Assembly: GCF_963576615.1 (NCBI RefSeq)
Contig: NC_088714.1
Span: 1,240,001 to 1,304,000 of the forward strand
Source of the DNA: Watersipora subatra
Taxonomy: Eukaryota; Bryozoa; Gymnolaemata; Cheilostomatida; Watersiporidae
Direction of reading: 5' to 3'
Length of the DNA: 64,000 nt
Of the stretch, positions 1 through 11,173 are shown piece after piece. The notes below the pieces were generated by a model. That model ran no database searches, was not told the origin of the DNA, and saw nothing but the letters and a program-made list of their open reading frames with translations. Positions within the stretch are counted from its first letter, which is position 1. The number at the start of each line of letters is the position of its first letter. The translations under genes were made by a program, and so were the position numbers.

Positions 1-244
1 TAAATTAAACTGTCTTTGAATTTTGCATTTTGAAACAGAGTTCTGCAACGTTAAAATGTTTTTATTGAAGTATGCCCCCTCCCACGCCCCCTCTCCCCAT
101 GTGTACTCTAATTCATTGTCGTAACAGAAATATCAAGTTTGGCTCTGCTATAGTGAGTGCGAGCCTGTAGGGGAAAACAGGAGTTGTGGAAACCTCTGCC
201 AAGGGAGCACAACTCTAGATAACTAAATACCACTCTGGATGTCT

Positions 245-616
245 AGCACTAGTGACCTTAGCGTAAGGAATGTGTAGTACGGATGACCTTAGACTAAGGG
301 ATGTGTAGTACACCATGTGTAGTACTGATGAACTTAAACTAAGGGATGTGTAGTACCAATGAACTTAGACTAAGGGATGTGTAGTACTGATGAACTTAGA
401 CTAAGGGATGTGTAGTACTGATGAACATAGACTAAGAGATGTGTAGTACTGATGAACGTAGACTAAGAGCTGTGTAGTACTAATAAACTTAGACTAAGAG
501 CTGTGTAGTACTGATAAACTTAGACTAAGAGCTGTGTAGTGCTGATGACCTTAGACTAAGAGCTGTGTAGTACTAATGAACTTAGACTAAGGAATGTGTA
601 GTGCTGATAAACTTAG
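245..616. repeat. 30-bp tandem array, about 12 copies
   Basis: The unit contains GATGTGTAGTACTGATGAAC followed by TTAGACTAAG. Copies differ by a few substitutions. It lies downstream of GCH1. Confidence 0.9.
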
Positions 617-1882
617 AGTAAACAGTATGAAACGCCTTTAATTAGGCCTTATCAAAACAATTCAATTATCAAAACAAATTACAAATCAGTAATTTTATCT
701 TCTATTCTTATGTACTCAGCACCAGGAGAGAACTATGAATGTATAATAAGGCTACAATATAGGTACTAGATTATTACAAACAAGTAGCTATATCATATTT
801 TATCTTCAAATGCCCAGACCAGTTTTGTTAGTTACTTTGTTTTCTTTTTGGAGAAGAGCAATGAAAAAGCCAACGTTGTAACACAGCTTCAACAGACTTT
901 TTGACAAGTTGATTCCATCCTTGCCTCTAATAAAGATGATCTCTTTGACAATTTAAGGCCATTCCAAATTCGGCACAGTTGTTAATGCCAACTGCCCATG
1001 AGCAATGCATAGCCTTTAGGAATCAAAAAGCAAAACTTGCTTCATTTTATATTAATAATAAAATTCAGACCAAATATGGTAATCATTAGAATCTAGAGCT
1101 ACACTTGTGCATCATAGAAATAACTTGAGACTATGAAAAGTACATAATATAGCAGAGAATCTGACAACTAAGTACGCCATAAAGACTGAGTACCAATGAC
1201 AATATTTCTATGAGTGGTTGGGTAAAGAGCAAAACGCGTATCAGCCACTCCTACTTTCCACTCCCATTAAATAAGAACTCACTTTAAACCTTTTGACAGG
1301 TACATTTTGAAATAACCTTCTCAAAAAATACACCAAAATCAATTTTAAAACATCTTCAACATGACAGAGATCTGAGTAAAAACAAGATTGGTTTTGACAA
1401 TTCAGTTCTGCTGGTATGTCAACACAAATGTCTGATGGTGGGGTAGAAAGAGAAGTTGTCCCCAACGAGCGAATGGAATCTTCATCAATAGGACACGACT
1501 ATAAAAAGTTGACAAAAATACAACAGAAGCAAATAACCAGTTTGAATAAATAAACAAAAATTCCCTAAAAATACTCTTTGGAATTGCGACCGGCAATAGA
1601 AAATGATATTTGTAATAGAGTTGTTTGCAATAATAATATATATAATAATAATATAACAGACCATGTGTATAGCCACATGTATAGCCAATGAAATGTGTGT
1701 ACAAGAAACGGAATGCGTATAGCGGCATGAATTGAAATTGGCCAATTGGAAATATTCATGATACAACAAAATATGTTTTCATCAATTCATCTAGTAAATG
1801 TTCAAGGATGCCAGCTGACAGCAATACATGTGTAAAGTACTAGTACAATACATCTGTGAGTAAAATACTTCACTATAAAATA
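617..1882. other. GCH1 downstream region, no feature recognised
   Basis: AT-rich sequence with several short open frames that lack similarity. Probably the 3' UTR and flank of GCH1; no canonical minus-strand AATAAA was found close to the stop. Confidence 0.5.
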
Positions 1883-2012
1883 TCACTTGGATTTTACAAA
1901 GCTGAGGAATTCCTCCCTTGTCTTTGGATCCTCCCTAAAGACTCCAAGCATGGTGCTGGTGACGGCAGTTGTTGAGGTCTTCTGCACACCTCTCATGATC
2001 ATGCACATGTGT
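1883..2012 (-). CDS. GCH1: GCH1 coding exon 5 (C-terminus)
   Basis: A GGCAG acceptor is followed by [20 protein letters not shown], then [18 protein letters not shown] and VKSK before a TGA at 1883-1885. Cys208 is the second zinc ligand. The 3' splice site lies about a dozen bases from a 38-bp tandem array at 2024-2160. Confidence 0.96.
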
Positions 2013-5000
2013 CTGCCAAAACAGTAGTACTTATCATAGATGTGTCCATAACAATACAGCAGTGCTTATCATAGATGTGTACATAACAATACAGCAGTGC
2101 TTATCATAGATGTGTCCATAACAATACAGTAGTACTTATCATAGATGTGTCCATAACAAGAAATACTGTTAATCCACTATGAATGCAATTTGCAAGACGG
2201 AATGAAAAGCTTAAGAAAATCTCTGATATATTAACTGTAACTATTAATATAATATATTAATAATACATATATTTTAATAATATATTAATAACATAATTGT
2301 AATATATTAATTGCCAGCAACAAAAAGACAAATTTTTACCGAGTATTTTCATTATTTATAAACCTTGCAAACTAAATAGCTCAAAGACAGGCTCAAAGCA
2401 GGTTCACGACGGACTGAAGACAGGTTCCAAAGAGACAGGCACCAGAAAATATTTCAAACCAAAATAGTTTAACCATATCTATCTTCATTGGTTGCAAGAA
2501 TGACCTCTTGTTGCATGAAAACCAACAAATTTACCTGTTTTACCAATTCCATTTGTCTATTTTACTCATATCATATTGTAACCAGTAATTGATAAAATTG
2601 ACAACAAAAATTAAATAAGTAACCTTGACTGACACTTTATAAGTGAGAATAAAATAAAAAAGATTATCTTGCAGGCATGGCATCTTTAGCCTGAGAGACA
2701 TGAACATGTTCAGTCTGTTGAGATTATCTTGCAGGCATGGCAGTGCTTAATAATCTTTCTGACGGTCAGTTGAGACACTTTAGCCTGAGAGACATGAACA
2801 TGTTCAGTCTGTTGAGATTATCTTGCAGGCATGGCAGTGCTTAATAATCTTTCTGACGGCCAGTTGAGACACTTTAGCCTGAGAGACATGAACATGTTCA
2901 GTCTGTTGAGATTATCTTGCAGGCATGGCAGTGCTTAATAATTTTTCTGACGGCCAGTTGAGACACTTTAGCCTGAGAGACATGAACATGTTCAGTCTGT
3001 TGAGATTATCTTGCAGGCATGGCAGTGCTTAATAATCTTTCTGACGGCCAGTTGAGACACTTTAGCCTGAGAGACATGAACATGTTCAGTCTGTTGAGAT
3101 TATCTTGCAGGCATGGCAGTGCTTAAGAATCTTTCTGACGGCCAGTTGAGACACTTTAGCCTGAGAGACATGAACATGTTCAGTCTGTTGAGATTATCTT
3201 GCAGGCATGGCAGTGCTTAAGAATCTTTCTGACGGCCAGTTGAGACACTTTAGCCTGAGAGACATGAACATGTTCAGTCTGTTGAGATTATCTTGCGGAC
3301 ATGGCAGTGCTTAATAATCTTTCTGACGGCCAGTTGAGACACTTTAGCCTGAGAAACATGAACATGTTCAGTCTGTTGAAACTCAAGACTTCCCTTGATG
3401 CACAATCTAAGAACATGCGAAGGGAAATAACTTCCTCAAATCAGTAAGTTGAGCCACAGACAATACAAGGAGTCACTAGAAGCCTAGACAGTTAGTGCCA
3501 AGCCATACGCAGAATGTCAAAACAAAATTACCCAGAAAATATGTATTGAAGTTATGAATAAAAACTATTAAAAATGAGTAGATTTATACAAACACAGCAA
3601 AATTGTAAATGAGTGGATTTGCAGAAATATCTCAATAAAATTTATACATACTTTGCTTCAATTACGACACCAACACCTGCCGGCTGAATTGCATCCAGCA
3701 TAGCATTAGCAATCTGGTTTGTGAGGCGTTCCTGGATCTGAAGGCGCCTGCTAAACACTTCCACAATTCTACAACATTCAATATAATACGTATACTCTTC
3801 ACCACAATCATCATGCTATTCTTGTGAAAGGCCTGACAGAGCATTAGAGGTGCTTTTGTAAAAGTAAAATATAATCCGACATATTATATCAATTACATAA
3901 CACTACCTGACATTTTTAGAGCTGTCAAACAAGTGAAATTATGCATACAAAAGTACTGGAAATGTTAAACTGAGGAGACATTATTATTTTAAAAGATGAA
4001 AAATCAACGATGTCTGTTCTCCTCTTCCCGTCTATCTTTCCAAACCCCAGTACATGTTCTCACCCGCAGTCGCTGTAAATTCAACACCTGCTCAAACCTG
4101 CTCTCACCTGCCGAGCCTGCTCAACTTTTGCATCTCAATTTACTCGCTTACCATAATCCAAGTTATCCAACTAGCATAATGCCAGATCTAGTACCTACAA
4201 TCACTTGCCAATTGTGATCAAATCTAGCAGTTGTTCTTACATGGAACCATCCTAAACTCAAGCACCTTCTCCTACCTGTCAAAACTGCCAGACTCGAGAA
4301 TCAAACCTGCTAAGCTCCAGCACCCGCTCTCACCTCGCTATTTTGCTCAGCCCTAACACTGTCCCACTGGGAAGATAACCAACAGCGACCTTGCCATAGA
4401 TGGGTACCAGGTGATGTTCGCACATGGAGAAGAACTCTATGTCTTTAACTATCACCATTTCATCAGTTCCTTCCTTGAATATTGCGTCATTGATTACCCC
4501 TGCGCACGAGACCATATCTGTGCGTTAGCCATTCAGTTTAACAATACCTCAGCTTTCTATGGCACCCTCTATTTGCTGCCACAGAGCATCTAGAGATAAC
4601 TCCTTATCAAAAGCTTACCACTGCGGGGTCCCGCCTGCTGTAGTGCAATAGCAGTCTAATCACAGGCGACACGGATATAACTATACAGGCCTGTGTTTGC
4701 TAACACTACCTCTGACAGTAGTTCTACCATTTAATAGCCCAAGAAACATCCAGTTTCAAACCAAATCCCTATGACCTTAGTTTGACCTAAAAATGGTGTT
4801 TTAAGTAAATCACCTATTACTTAACATTTAGCCAAGGCAGAAATTATAGATGCTAGAGGCATCAGTGTCTGTACAGCCGTCCGTCCACTGCTCAGTCAGC
4901 AGTGATTGACTTTCTACTCTACATACATTGGATGCTCACATGAGACAGAACCCTTATCACTGATTGTATTGAATATACGCAAAAGCTTCCTGTATTTAAT

Positions 5001-8000
5001 CATGTTTCCGTACAAGTAATTGTATATTATTGATCGCACCATTAATAAGCAGGTGGCCAGATTGAACCTGTTAATTATAGTTTGATGGTGCGGCACTCTT
5101 TACTCTCCCAACACGACAATCAGTTGACAAGCTCTAATAATTGCTAATGACACTCAATATCTGGCCCCCACTTAGATGATGAGATTTATTGACCCGTTCT
5201 TTTGGTTTTCAAGCTGTCAGCAAGGGCATGCAGAGTGTCAGCATCGACAAGTAGAGTGTCAGCAAGGGCATGTAGAGTGTCAGCAAGGGCATGTAGAGTG
5301 TCAGCATCGACATGTAGAGTGTCAGCAAGGGCATGTAGAGTGTCAGCAAGGGCATGTAGAGTGTCAGCAAGGGCATGTAGAGTGTCAGCATTGACATGTA
5401 GAGTGTCAGCAATGACATGTAGAGTGTCAGCAAGGGCGTGTAGAGTGTCAACAAGGGCATGTAGAGTGTCAGCATCGACATGTAGAGTGTCAGCAAGGGC
5501 ATGTAGAGTGTCAGCAAGGGCATGTAGAGTGTCAGCAAGGGCATGTAGAGTGTCAGCATTGACATGTAGAGTGTCAGCAAGGGCATGTAGAGTGTCAGCA
5601 AGGGCATGTAGAGTGTTAGCAATGACATGTAGAGTGTCAGCAATGACATGTAGAGTGTCAGCAAGGGCGTGTAGAGTGTCAGCAAGGGCATGTAGAGTGT
5701 CAGCATCGACATGTAGAGTGTCAGCAAGGGCATGTAGAGTGTCAGCAAGGGCATGTAGAGTGTTAGCAATGACATGTAGAGTGTCAGCAATGACATGTAG
5801 AGTGTCAGCAAGGGCGTGTAGTGTCAGCAAGGGCATGTAGAGTGTCAGCAATGGCATGTAGAATGGAACACCTTTGTTAGGCATTACACTACACAATTAC
5901 AAGTTGCTATACAGCGATAACGTAGTGACACACACCTACATAGCGCTGCAATGCCATCGTGAAAACAGTCACGACACTCTCATTCTGTCGCTGTTTGTAA
6001 GCGAAACACACATGCGATGTACCATCTTTGTGTCATGGAAACATCCTTAGCAACCAATGACGTTGCACCTGTGCATGCGCATTACTTTCCCGTTGCTTCA
6101 TATGCAGACATACGCCGTCATACGTGACATAAGGTGTCACACAACCATCGCATTACTATAGTGCCCTATGGAAACCTGATCTGCTTGTCAGCCCAGCATA
6201 GCGCTTCCACATTGACACATCCAGGTGTCACTACACTATCACTCTATGGAAACTGAGTATATAGTAGATGCCTTAATCACCTTCCAAGTCCTCCTCATAG
6301 CCTTTGGTGAAAAACATGAAAGCCTTTGCTGCTCTCTCGGGCGTCTTCAACAAACCCTCCCTATCTGGATCCTCCCCAACATTGACCAACATTGTCTTGA
6401 TTGCTCCGCTAAGAGCTGCCAGTCTCTGCTGTTCTTCTTCTTGAATCTGACTGAACTAACAGTTGGTGATTAAATGAAGTACCATTAACCACTAACATAT
6501 GTCATACAAAGCAAGAGTATAAGGACTAAATGTTCTAACTGTGGCAATCGCTAAAGATGGGAATCGTCTCCCTTACATTTTGCTTAAGCTTAAACAACCG
6601 CCAACCCTTCGGCGTACAGTTAGTTTACAATGGTGACTAACACTTACATGTATGTACTACCAGAATATAACTGAAATATCGCTGTAGCACATTCCTAGAT
6701 GACAAAGAGGATTGCTAGTAGGCAGCACATGGAGTGTCTAGTTATTGTATCTTTTATAAGGTTCTGAGTATCTGAAAATGAAAGCGGATGGTCTCTGAAT
6801 TAAAAGCTAGACAAAAGCATTCATGCAATAAAGCATTTTTTGTTCAACTCATCAGGAGTTGTCTCTCCATGTAAGATTGAGAAAGTTTCACTTGTTAGGA
6901 ACAAACATGAGCCAACTAAAAGCGATTAACTGGGTGAAACGCATGTCTTAGAACAATAAAAATGATTCTTCATTATAAGCCCATCCGGCTATTAAAATGA
7001 TTTTCATTTTTAATTGCTGCAAGCTTTTGAATGACAATCTGCTGTCTTGCAGGATTTCAAAACTGTTGGCCAGGCTTGACATATTTATACATACTGAAAA
7101 CATAATATAGCTCTACAATATTTGGTGCAGAAAGAGATCTTCACTCACTAAACTCCATACCTTTTGCTGCTACAACAGGTGAAACAAAGGAATGTATTTA
7201 TAAGAGTATTTGTACAGAACCTAGTTTCAGCGTTGATGCTATGCTTGACGAATTTTGACAAATGTTTGACATTGTTGAATGCTATGAACTTAATCAGCAT
7301 TCAAATAAACAAAAGTAGGTTATGCTGATGTTAGTAATATCATACTTAAAACAAGACATCATAGCAATTAGCATGATACATGACAGTAATTAGATGAACA
7401 CATTGCAGAAGTTACCGCGACACATCACAAAAGGTAGGGAGCACATCACAGAAGGTAAAGTGACATACAACAGAAGGTAGATTGACACATCACAGAAGAT
7501 AGAGTGACACATCACAGAAGGTAGAGTGACACACCACAGAAGGTAGAGCAACACCATGCAGCAGGTAGAGTGACACCATGCAGTAGGTAAAGTGACACTG
7601 TGCAGCAGGTTGAGTTTCACCATGCAGCAGGTAGAGGGATGCCATGCAGCATGTAGCGTGACATCATGCAGCAAGTGACGGGACGCCATGCAGCAGATAG
7701 AGTGGCGCCATGCAGCAGGTAGAGTGACGCCATGCAGCAGGTAGAATGATGGCATGCAACATTTGCATGCCATGGTGTAATGATTAGAGTAACAGAATAC
7801 GAAGATAAGCATCCCACGACTCAGCACTATTGAAGAGATAATTGAAAGGTCAAAGTGAAACACATTTTCCTAAATAAAAGATTTCACGATAAGACAAGCA
7901 CTAACTTACTAGATGAGCATCCTTTTGTATACTGTCATGTTCATGTCTGTCAAGACGCTCCGAGTTGGTTCTTCGTTTTGGTAAGTAGGGAAAGCCATGA

Positions 8001-8074
8001 GCGTCAAAAGAACTTGACTCTTTCTTGGCATAAATCTCTCTGCTCTTTTCAGACTTATCTTGCTGAGCAGCCAT
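1883..8074 (-). CDS. GCH1: GTP cyclohydrolase I, whole gene, 5 coding exons
   Basis: The enzyme converts GTP to 7,8-dihydroneopterin triphosphate, the first and usually rate-limiting step of tetrahydrobiopterin synthesis in the cytosol; the family acts as a decamer. Exons 7910-8074, 6281-6446, 4334-4499, 3652-3768 and 1883-2012 (read right to left) join in phase with GT-AG introns to give 247 residues, against 250 in human. Visible signatures are [11 protein letters not shown], then MCEHHLVP with zinc Cys137 and catalytic His139/His140, [30 protein letters not shown], and [10 protein letters not shown] with the second zinc Cys208. The first 55 residues are charged and poorly conserved, as expected for this family's N-terminus. 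A 3' splice-site-like pyrimidine tract and AG just upstream of the ATG suggest a 5' UTR intron. The gene looks intact. Identity is certain; only the exon 2 start is ambiguous by 9 bases. Confidence 0.96.
2024..2160. repeat. 38-bp tandem array next to the GCH1 exon 5 acceptor
   Basis: About 3.5 copies of a unit with TACTTATCATAGATGTGTCC and ATAACAATACAG. On the gene's strand each unit carries AAGTACTACTGTTATGG, with a branch-point-like TACTAC; the real 3' splice site follows the last unit by about a dozen bases. Confidence 0.9.
2665..3381. repeat. 94-bp tandem array, about 7.5 copies
   Basis: The unit runs AGATTATCTTGCAGGCATGG... TTTCTGACGGCCAGTTGAGA... CATGAACATGTTCAGTCTG. Adjacent copies are almost identical, which implies recent expansion or homogenisation. 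In GCH1 intron 4. Confidence 0.95.
3652..3768 (-). CDS. GCH1: GCH1 coding exon 4
   Basis: After a TTGTAG acceptor the exon completes Arg and reads [20 protein letters not shown] then [18 protein letters not shown], the dimer-interface and substrate-binding part of the fold. Donor AA|GTATGT, phase 2. Confidence 0.95.
3769..4333 (-). other. GCH1 intron 3
   Basis: Contains a stretch (about 4040-4330) with repeated CACCTGCTC and CACCTGC words that resemble the inverse of the exon 3 donor. No other feature. Confidence 0.5.
4334..4499 (-). CDS. GCH1: GCH1 coding exon 3 (zinc and active-site exon)
   Basis: Follows a GCGCAG acceptor and reads [19 protein letters not shown], then [20 protein letters not shown] and [14 protein letters not shown]. 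It holds the first zinc cysteine and the two adjacent histidines. The donor is AG|GTGAGA, phase 2. Confidence 0.96.
4500..6280 (-). other. GCH1 intron 2
   Basis: Holds the 21-bp array. The remainder, 4500-5210 and 5863-6280, shows nothing recognisable except AGAAATTATAGATGCTAGAG at about 4848, shared with about 14657. Confidence 0.5.
5213..5862. repeat. 21-bp tandem array, about 31 copies
   Basis: Unit AGTGTCAGCAAGGGCATGTA plus G, with variants GCATCGACA, GCAATGACA and GCATTGACA arranged in a partly repeating order. Because 21 is a multiple of three, long spurious frames run through it. In GCH1 intron 2. Confidence 0.95.
6281..6446 (-). CDS. GCH1: GCH1 coding exon 2
   Basis: Encodes [20 protein letters not shown] and then the family signature [20 protein letters not shown] with [13 protein letters not shown]. 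It ends with one base of a split glycine codon at a GTGATT donor. An alternative acceptor 9 bases upstream (exon start 6455) would add Phe-Ser-Gln in the same frame. Confidence 0.93.
6447..7909 (-). other. GCH1 intron 1
   Basis: The 22-bp array occupies 7422-7756. Nothing else is recognised in 6447-7420. Confidence 0.5.
7422..7756. repeat. 22-bp tandem array, two subtypes
   Basis: The first half has CACATCACAGAAGGTAGAGT units, the second half CCATGCAGCAGGTAGAGTGA units. The shared core GGTAGAGTGACAC shows that they are one array. In GCH1 intron 1. Confidence 0.9.
7910..8074 (-). CDS. GCH1: GCH1 coding exon 1
   Basis: Fifty-five codons from ATG (8072-8074) to a GTAAGT donor, ending in phase 0. 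The peptide starts [18 protein letters not shown] and is hydrophilic, matching the variable N-terminal extension of animal GCH1. Evidence is position, phase and donor quality rather than similarity. The preceding minus-strand sequence has TTTTCATTTTAG 18 bases before the ATG, so the ATG probably lies in the second transcribed exon. Confidence 0.8.
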
Positions 8075-8099
8075 CTAAATGAATTATAGACTCTAAAAT

Positions 8100-9150
8100 G
8101 AAAAACAACACTAGTAAGAATAAAAAACGGCAACATTTAAAGGATACCGAAAAACCCTGTAAGATCGTGCCAAAGCAAAGACAACTAATCGTCTGAAATG
8201 ATTTTGTAACTAATGTAAGAACTTTCTTAACAAATGTAAGAAGAGCGTTCAGTAGCTTGCTGATAAAGTTCTTGATGTTCAAAATAATCTATTAAGTAAT
8301 TAAGTGGCATAATTATTATATAATAAGGAGAGAAGCGAGCTGTGTGCACTTTAAAATCAGTGTAGCGTATTAAGCTGATTATTGTAAGGTGCCTAATTTC
8401 TTTAGACAAGCATGTGGGGTGTCTCACTCACACCAAACATTTCTTTCATCAAAAGCTGTTCTCTACTAAGTGGAAGCTAGTACGGAGCACGATGTGTCTG
8501 TCTGTACCGAAAAGGAAAGCGAGGAGTAATAGCCAAACCAGTAACCGAAATAACAAATAATGTGGCACCCTTCTTTGACCACTGTTCAATGATTTCCACC
8601 TTCATTCAGTTTTGGTACCATTCCCAACAATGGGTCCTACTGCAAACACATTCTGTGGTAACATATGCAACTGAATATGTGTAAAGTTCATCATTCACTG
8701 TGTACATAGTGAATTGCTGAATTTTATAAAATGTGCAGATTCTTCAGTGAGAACACAAGTCTCAAAGGTACTTGTTTAAAATTCCTGATTTTTCCTGCAT
8801 ACAAATGATAGCTATTTGAACCAATACGTTAGTCTGAATAGTGCTCAACACTGAAAGTTGAGGTTTCAGTTCTTGAGCAATTCTATGCTAATCTTTTTGT
8901 TATCTCAATGCATGAGTTACCATAGCGATGAAATAAATTAAGCAAATAATAAGTACTCTTATCATTGCCAGAAACTACTGACACACAGACAGTTTGTATG
9001 TGCATTTATTTAACGGAATTCCACAAATCAACAAACATATTTTTTGAATAAATATGTACCCCTTAGTTAACTGTTTGTCAGGCCACCTTTTTCAAAATTA
9101 TTAATTCTATAGACATGTACCCAGATTTTAGTAATCACACCATTTCGCTG
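8100..9150. other. GCH1 upstream region
   Basis: AT-rich, no repeats or coding signal. The GCH1 promoter and a likely 5' UTR exon should lie here but cannot be located by eye. Confidence 0.4.
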
Positions 9151-9174
9151 ATTGACACCTTCATCCTCTCTCCC

Positions 9175-9348
9175 TACAGAAACCAATATAAATATTAATG
9201 AGCACCCTACAGCTGGTGAAGCTCATTTTCGACAGGCAGCTGAGGCCATAAAAGAAGAAGCCACAGTTGAGATCAAATTAGTGTCAATTGTGTTCTCTAG
9301 AAGCACTTATAAGATGTTAGCTCAGAGTGACCAGAAAATGTTTGCCTA
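9175..9348 (+). other. Unrecognised open frame after an acceptor-like site
   Basis: TCTCTCCCTACAG is followed by NEHPTAGEAHFRQAAEAIKE and EATVEIKLV in one frame, up to the start of the 15-bp array. No family recognised and no partner exon found. Confidence 0.15.
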
Positions 9349-9385
9349 AATATAAGCGGAACAAGCTGGGAAGCAGAAAGGCTAC

Positions 9386-9600
9386 AATAAGTATAATATC
9401 TAAGGCTACAATATCTAAGGCTACAATATCTAAGGCTACAATATCTAAGGCTACAATATCTAAGGCTACAGTATCTAAGGCTACAATATCTAAGGCTACA
9501 ATATCTAAGGCTACAATATCTAAGGCTACAATATCTAAGGCTACAATATCTAAGGCTACAATATCTAAGGCTACAATATCTAAGGCTACAATATCTAAGA
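9386..9600. repeat. 15-bp tandem array, about 14 copies
   Basis: Unit GGCTACAATATCTAA, nearly perfect, with a single A-to-G variant. Confidence 0.95.
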
Positions 9601-9821
9601 TAGACATTATTAACCTAATAAGAAAATGTATTAAACATACTAAGAGAGCAAAACAAATAAAAAGAGCAATAAGATTTTACTGAACATATAAATTGAAAAA
9701 AAAACAATATTTTTTACAGAATACTAAAAAAACCAATTAACCTTAAAATCATATGAACCTGACTCAACCTACATCTAAGAAAGCATGCATATATGTTCTA
9801 TTGTCAGTTTTATTAACAGTA

Positions 9822-10080
9822 CACTGAAGGCTATCAGCTCTCTCACTGCACTATATTACATTGAAGGCTATTGGCTCTCTCACTACACTATAATACACTG
9901 AAGGCTATTAGCTCTCTCACTGCACTATATTACATTGAAGGCTATGGGCTCTCTCACTACACTATATTACACTGAATGCTATTGGCTCTCTCACCACACT
10001 ATTATAATACACTGAATGCTATTGGCTCTCTCACCACACTATTATAATACACTGAATGCTATTGGCTCTCTCACTACACT
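9822..10080. repeat. 37-bp tandem array, about 7 copies
   Basis: Units of ACTGAAGGCTATTGGCTCTC and TCACTACACTATATTAC with point differences. Confidence 0.9.
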
Positions 10081-10369
10081 TCACTATTTTACTATATGTC
10101 CTAAAGTGACTGGATTTGTCTTGATTAAACTGATTTATGCCTTGTCATCAAACAATTGCAAGATTAATTGGCCTGTAGTAAACTTATTATATTATAGAGG
10201 TTGAGTTGACCATTAGTATGTATGTTAGAGTAGAATGTATGTTAGAGTATGTTAGAGTAGGATGCATGATTTTCCACTCTAGAAAATTTTCACATTATCT
10301 TGTATGTCATTCTATACATCGCTTACATTTGTTATAGCAGATATTTGCTAACTTTTCATTCATTACATC

Positions 10370-10655
10370 TGTTACATGTTTACTTGTAACAAACTTTGTT
10401 TCATGTTACAATTGTTACATGTTTACATGTAACAAACTTTGTTTCATGTTACAATTGTTACATGTTTACATGTAACAAACTTTGTTTCATGTTACAATTG
10501 TTACATGTTTACTTGCAACAAACTTTGTTTCATGTTACAATTGTTACATGTTTACATGTAACAAACTTTGTTTCATGTTACAATTGTTACATGTTTACAT
10601 GTGACAAACTTTGTTTCATGTTACAATTGTTACATGTTTACTTGCAACAAACTTT
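10370..10655. repeat. 43-bp tandem array with a hairpin in each unit
   Basis: About 6.5 copies. Each unit holds TGTTACATG-TTTA-CATGTAACA, perfect 9-base arms around a 4-base loop; in some copies the arm is changed to CTTGCAACA. Confidence 0.92.
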
Positions 10656-10734
10656 GTGTTGAACCTTAACTAAATGTCAAACAAGCGGACAAAAACGTTT
10701 ATATTATTGACAGATTATTATATAATATATCAAA

Positions 10735-10956
10735 TTTAGGTAAACTGAAAAAAAGTCCCTGAGATGAGTCAATGTCGGAAGGCACGATTCTTGTCACTAG
10801 TGTTGGTCCTTCATCCTTCTCACCGACTTTCAGTAAAACGTTTCTAAATAAAAGTATTGCTTCTAGGACAGCATCTGATAATTTATAGCAACAACCCGTG
10901 TAGCTGTCTACTTGCCTCTCTTGTTCCATAAAAGTTATTGTCAACAAATATCTCAA
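10735..10956 (-). other. Unrecognised open frame, possible exon
   Basis: The minus strand encodes a protein-like stretch, RQVDSYTGCCYKLSDAVLEA then FRNVLLKVGEKDEGPTLVTR and IVPSDIDSSQGLFFSLP, with mixed composition unlike the AT-rich noise around it. No family is recognised. It could be an orphan exon, a transposon fragment or chance. Confidence 0.2.
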
Positions 10957-11173
10957 TGGTTGTGATGAGTCCTAGGACAATAAGCTTTGAGGAATGGCTG
11001 AAAACTGCAATTAAACTCAACTGGCCAACCATGTTCAGTCAACCAAAGAAAGGTCAATGTGCAGCTTTTTCCTTTCTCCACATACATGTTTTTTATGCGC
11101 AAGTAACATGACATTGCACCATTTACAACTACAGTGCCTATAGTGCTATTTACAAATTATCTGAACATCACTC

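Noticed and set aside
245-616. Hammerhead ribozyme array (CTGATGA in each unit)
   Set aside because: The second conserved core (CGAAA) and the paired stems are missing from the units.
5186-5896. Long open frames on both strands through the 21-bp array (TLHALAD-type and RACRVSA-type repeats)
   Set aside because: The unit length is a multiple of three, so stops are absent by chance in several frames on both strands; this is a GCH1 intron minisatellite.
9317-9683. Repeat frames KATIS and DIVAL
   Set aside because: Both strands of a 15-bp minisatellite; no independent support.
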